Assembly (NCBI GenBank): GCA_017591395.1
Contig: WEDG01001547.1
Span: 344,001 to 408,000, forward strand
Origin: Schistocephalus solidus
Taxonomy: Eukaryota > Platyhelminthes > Cestoda > Diphyllobothriidea > Diphyllobothriidae
Direction of reading: 5' to 3'
DNA length: 64,000 nucleotides
The translations under genes were made by a program, and so were the position numbers. The notes under the pieces were generated by a model. That model ran no database searches. It was given only the letters and a program-made list of their open reading frames with translations, and was not told the origin of the DNA. Of this stretch, positions 61,776-64,000 are shown piece after piece (position 1 is the stretch's first letter; each line of letters begins with the position of its first letter).

Positions 61776-62130
61776 AGTGCGTCAGATTGTTTATAGTGAG
61801 GAACATGCGCTGAGCTCTCGACCTCAATCTCTCCCCAACCCCCACCATCAGACACTGTACGAGCCGGTCAGTTGCCTGATGTGGGAGTGGGCGCATTGAG
61901 TGATGGATCGGCGTACCCGTCTTCGCGCGCCACAGCACGACCTGGCCCCCATAACGCACACACCAGGATTCACAAACTCAGGGGATATGGAGCAGCCATC
62001 GCAGTCTGACTCCCAGTCCACTGGTCAGCCACTCGACACACACAGCACATACACTGAGCCGACGGCGTGGTCTGGTGGAAGCGTCAGATTGGCAGACTTC
62101 CCAGCCACGGTTTCTAGGAAACCGTGATAT
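61776..62130. repeat. GC-rich repeat, copy E, in tandem with copy D
   Basis: It is arranged head-to-tail with copy D and shares the GACCTGGCCCC block with 4210-4615. It ends in a near-perfect palindrome (62106-62126). It lies about 85 bp from the retrotransposon stop, so the two copies may be its 3' UTR or a separate satellite-like element. Confidence 0.65.
62106..62126. other. Perfect hairpin palindrome at end of repeat copy E
   Basis: Arms CACGGTTTC and GAAACCGTG are separated by a three-base loop. Copy D has a degenerate version (CACGG...CACCGTG at about 61746-61767), so the hairpin is a family feature. Confidence 0.7.
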
Positions 62131-62213
62131 ACTCTGGTAAATGGTGATTGTGAGGGTGTTGTCGATGTATTCGTGTAGGTAGTGTGCGCTGATGTAGCTT
62201 AGCATCCGGTGGT

Positions 62214-62548
62214 TTACCGGAGGTTGTCGTGGAGGCGCATGTGTCCTAATAGGCCCATGCGGTGTGTAAATGTGCGGGAGCAGTGAGGGCAGTGAAGGCG
62301 AGCGCGTCGACTGTATGTCGGAGCCCCAGGCACTGGTTCACCAGCCTCCGTGCGATGGATTCGCAGGTGACCGACCAGGCCGATGCGTGAGTTGAAGTTG
62401 CGGGCGCAGTGTGGGCAGGAGAAATCGGTAGAGGTTGGGGCGATGTCATTCATGGTAGTGGGGGTGGCAGGGGGCGCTAAGAATGGCAGGAGCGGAGGGT
62501 GTCCATGGTGTATCGGTGTTGTCGGCATTGTGGTGTATTCCGCTGTCA
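62214..62548 (-). pseudogene. Frameshifted end of the same retrotransposon ORF (zinc fingers 4 and 5)
   Basis: In the frame offset by one, the protein resumes with [19 protein letters not shown] and carries finger 4 ([10 protein letters not shown]) and finger 5 (CPHCSRTFTHRMGLLGHMRLH), ending HDNLR and stop at 62214. The break lies in a C-rich run at about 62460-62480, consistent with a one-base indel, so this copy cannot make the full protein. Fingers 4-5 and their spacer (RTEAGEPVPGAP) repeat fingers 2-3 and spacer ([12 protein letters not shown]). Confidence 0.8.
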
Positions 62549-64000
62549 TGGATGCGCATGTGACCGAATAGGTCCATGCGATGAGTGAATGCGCGAGGAC
62601 AGTGAGGGCAGTGGAGGCGACGATCTCTGCTAAGTGATGGTGCTCCAGACACTGGCTCGCCGGTCTCTGTACGATGTATTCGCAAGTGACCGACCAGGCC
62701 GATGCGTGAGGTGAATGTGCGGTCGCATTGAGTACAGCTTAGGAGAGATTCCCCATCGCTGATGGTGGTGGTGGTGGTAGTGAAGGCGAAGGCAGTGGTG
62801 GTTGCGGTCGTGGGGGTAACAGGCGATGAGTAGATGGATGTGGTCTCTATGATGGTGGGAGTAATGGAATTGATGCCAGGAGTGAGGATGGGGGAGTCAG
62901 AAGGAGGGTTGGCAGAATTTGACGTAGAAATTTGAATTGTCGGATTGTTGGTGCATTGCGTCCGAAGATGTCCAACCAGGCCGATTCGCGCGCGGAAGAT
63001 GCGTTGACAGCGCGGGCATGTTGGCAGGGGCCTGGGCATTGGCGGTGTTTGGTCCGGGGCGCTGGTGACTTTCGTGCCGCTCTTTTTGGCCTTGGCGGCG
63101 GCGATCCGGTTGGCCTCATAGATTGCTGAACCAGTCTTCACTGATCTTCTCCATGCCGGTCTATCCTGGGCGAGGTCCTCCCAGGTCGCCGAGTTGATTT
63201 GCAGTTGCTTCAGCGATTTCTTCAAAGTGTCCTTGTAGCGTCGTTTTTGACCTCCCTGCCGGCGAGAACCCGTAGCGACATCTCCGTAGAAAAGTCGTTT
63301 GGGTAGTCGCTCGTCGTCCATTCTTACCAGGTGGCCGCTCCATCGCAGTTGCACTTGCCTCAGCATGGCATGGATGCTGAGGATTCCGGTCCGCTCCAGA
63401 ACTTCCGTGTCCGGGATCCTGTCTTGCCATCTCAGCTTCAGTATTCTGCGGAGGCAGCTGAGATGAAAGTGATTCAACTTCCTGGCTTGGTTTGAGAAGA
63501 CGGTCCAGGTTTCCGCTCCGTAAAGGAGTGTCGTCAAGACGACGGCCTTGTACATCTTCAGTTTGGTGTTCAGGTGAATACCGTGGCGATTCCACACGGA
63601 GGCCTGCAGCCGGCCGAAGGCCTGACTAGCTTTGGAGATCCGTTGGGCAACCTCGTCATCGATTCTCGCGTTGCGCGACATCGTGCTTCCTAGATAAGCG
63701 AAGGTTTCCACGTTTTTGAGTTGAGCACCGTTGACATTGATTCGAGGAGCATTGTATTCCGCGCTGGGTGGCGGCTGGTGCATGACAACCGTTTTGGCTG
63801 TACTGATTGTTAATCCAAAATCGGCGCAGCCTTTGGCGAAGAGGTCCATGCTCCTTTGCATGTCCTCCTCCGTCACGGTGTTAAGGGCGCAGTCGTCCGC
63901 GAAGAGCAAGTCATGGACTGTAGTCGTAGACACGCGCGTTGGAGCCTGCATACGCCGACTGTTGAGAAGGTGCCCGTCAGTTCTGTAGGCGATGCGAATA
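62446..64000 (-). CDS. Non-LTR retrotransposon reverse transcriptase with C-terminal zinc fingers, 5' end off window
   Basis: The frame is open from the window edge to TGA at 62448-62446. It begins inside the reverse transcriptase ([15 protein letters not shown]) and contains the catalytic box LLFADD at about 63903-63886. The thumb and tail region follows ([53 protein letters not shown]), a signature of RTE/jockey-type non-LTR elements common in flatworms. After a Pro/Thr-rich linker come zinc fingers: CPRCQRIF...HLRTQC (C2HC type), [21 protein letters not shown] without its linker, and [21 protein letters not shown]. Fingers fused to the RT are typical of diphyllobothriidean elements. The fingers probably bind the RNA template or target DNA (inference). 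The frame is lost after finger 3 (see 62214-62548). Confidence 0.85.
   Translation of the reverse strand, partial: IRIAYRTDGHLLNSRRMQAPTRVSTTTVHDLLFADDCALNTVTEEDMQRSMDLFAKGCADFGLTISTAKTVVMHQPPPSAEYNAPRINVNGAQLKNVETFAYLGSTMSRNARIDDEVAQRISKASQAFGRLQASVWNRHGIHLNTKLKMYKAVVLTTLLYGAETWTVFSNQARKLNHFHLSCLRRILKLRWQDRIPDTEVLERTGILSIHAMLRQVQLRWSGHLVRMDDERLPKRLFYGDVATGSRRQGGQKRRYKDTLKKSLKQLQINSATWEDLAQDRPAWRRSVKTGSAIYEANRIAAAKAKKSGTKVTSAPDQTPPMPRPLPTCPRCQRIFRARIGLVGHLRTQCTNNPTIQISTSNSANPPSDSPILTPGINSITPTIIETTSIYSSPVTPTTATTTAFAFTTTTTTISDGESLLSCTQCDRTFTSRIGLVGHLRIHRTETGEPVSGAPSLSRDRRLHCPHCPRAFTHRMDLFGHMRIHDSGIHHNADNTDTPWTPSAPAILSAPCHPHYHE

Noticed and set aside
63161..63595. A 144-codon minus-strand frame
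   Set aside because: An alternative frame inside the retrotransposon reverse transcriptase.

Overview
The window is eukaryotic nuclear DNA, mostly AT-rich and non-coding, with a few genes split by GT/AG introns in a dense background of decayed repeats. The retroelements point to a flatworm, most likely a diphyllobothriidean tapeworm (Spirometra, Dibothriocephalus or Schistocephalus type). The clearest sign is a non-LTR reverse transcriptase whose C-terminus runs into C2H2 zinc fingers. Penelope-like, CR1-like and mariner remnants and tRNA-derived short repeats are also present. The species assignment is inference; the gene structures are read from the sequence.

Genes. (1) A plus-strand EF-hand gene at 3921-5645 has exons of 129, 95 and 202 nt and encodes a 141-residue four-EF-hand protein. 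A second 202-nt exon at 6638-6839 has the same phase and layout and encodes another two-EF-hand C-terminal lobe, so it looks like an alternative terminal exon. (2) A paralogue on the minus strand, 31139 down to 25342, has exons of 129, 95 and 211 nt and encodes 144 residues. The two genes face each other across about 18.5 kb. (3) A partial plus-strand gene at 54498-56939 has three phase-0 exons that build a PTB/PID-like phosphotyrosine-binding fold. (4) An unidentified minus-strand coding exon lies at 20351-20916, followed by a polyadenylation signal. A few weaker exon candidates are listed with low confidence.

Mobile elements. The right edge (62214-64000, minus) is the 3' part of a non-LTR retrotransposon: reverse transcriptase with LFADD, its C-terminal tail, and five zinc fingers interrupted by one frameshift. 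Decayed CR1-like reverse transcriptases lie at 43690-44620 (+) and 47560-49090 (-). Penelope-like remnants lie at 15430-15804 (RT tail) and 50470-50860 (GIY-YIG region). Two broken mariner transposases of different subfamilies lie back to back at 35062-35510 (-) and 36166-37150 (+).

Repeats. There are tRNA-derived SINE copies joined to a second module in recurring arrangements, a 0.9-kb repeat present twice (460-1440 and 17385-18370), a 1.1-1.4-kb repeat present twice plus a fragment around the Penelope remnant (13000-17190), a GC-richer family with copies at 1600, 4210, 20941 and 61347-62130, a tandem duplication between the two alternative EF-hand exons, five blocks of degenerate telomere-like sequence, a (CA)46 tract and an (ATT)n tract. 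Long stretches at 18.4-20.2, 21.3-25.3, 31.3-35.0, 37.2-42.4, 44.6-47.5, 50.9-54.5 and 57-61.2 kb hold nothing I can identify with confidence.

No operons, CRISPR arrays or prokaryotic features are present. The only functional theme shared by neighbouring genes is calcium binding, from the two EF-hand paralogues.
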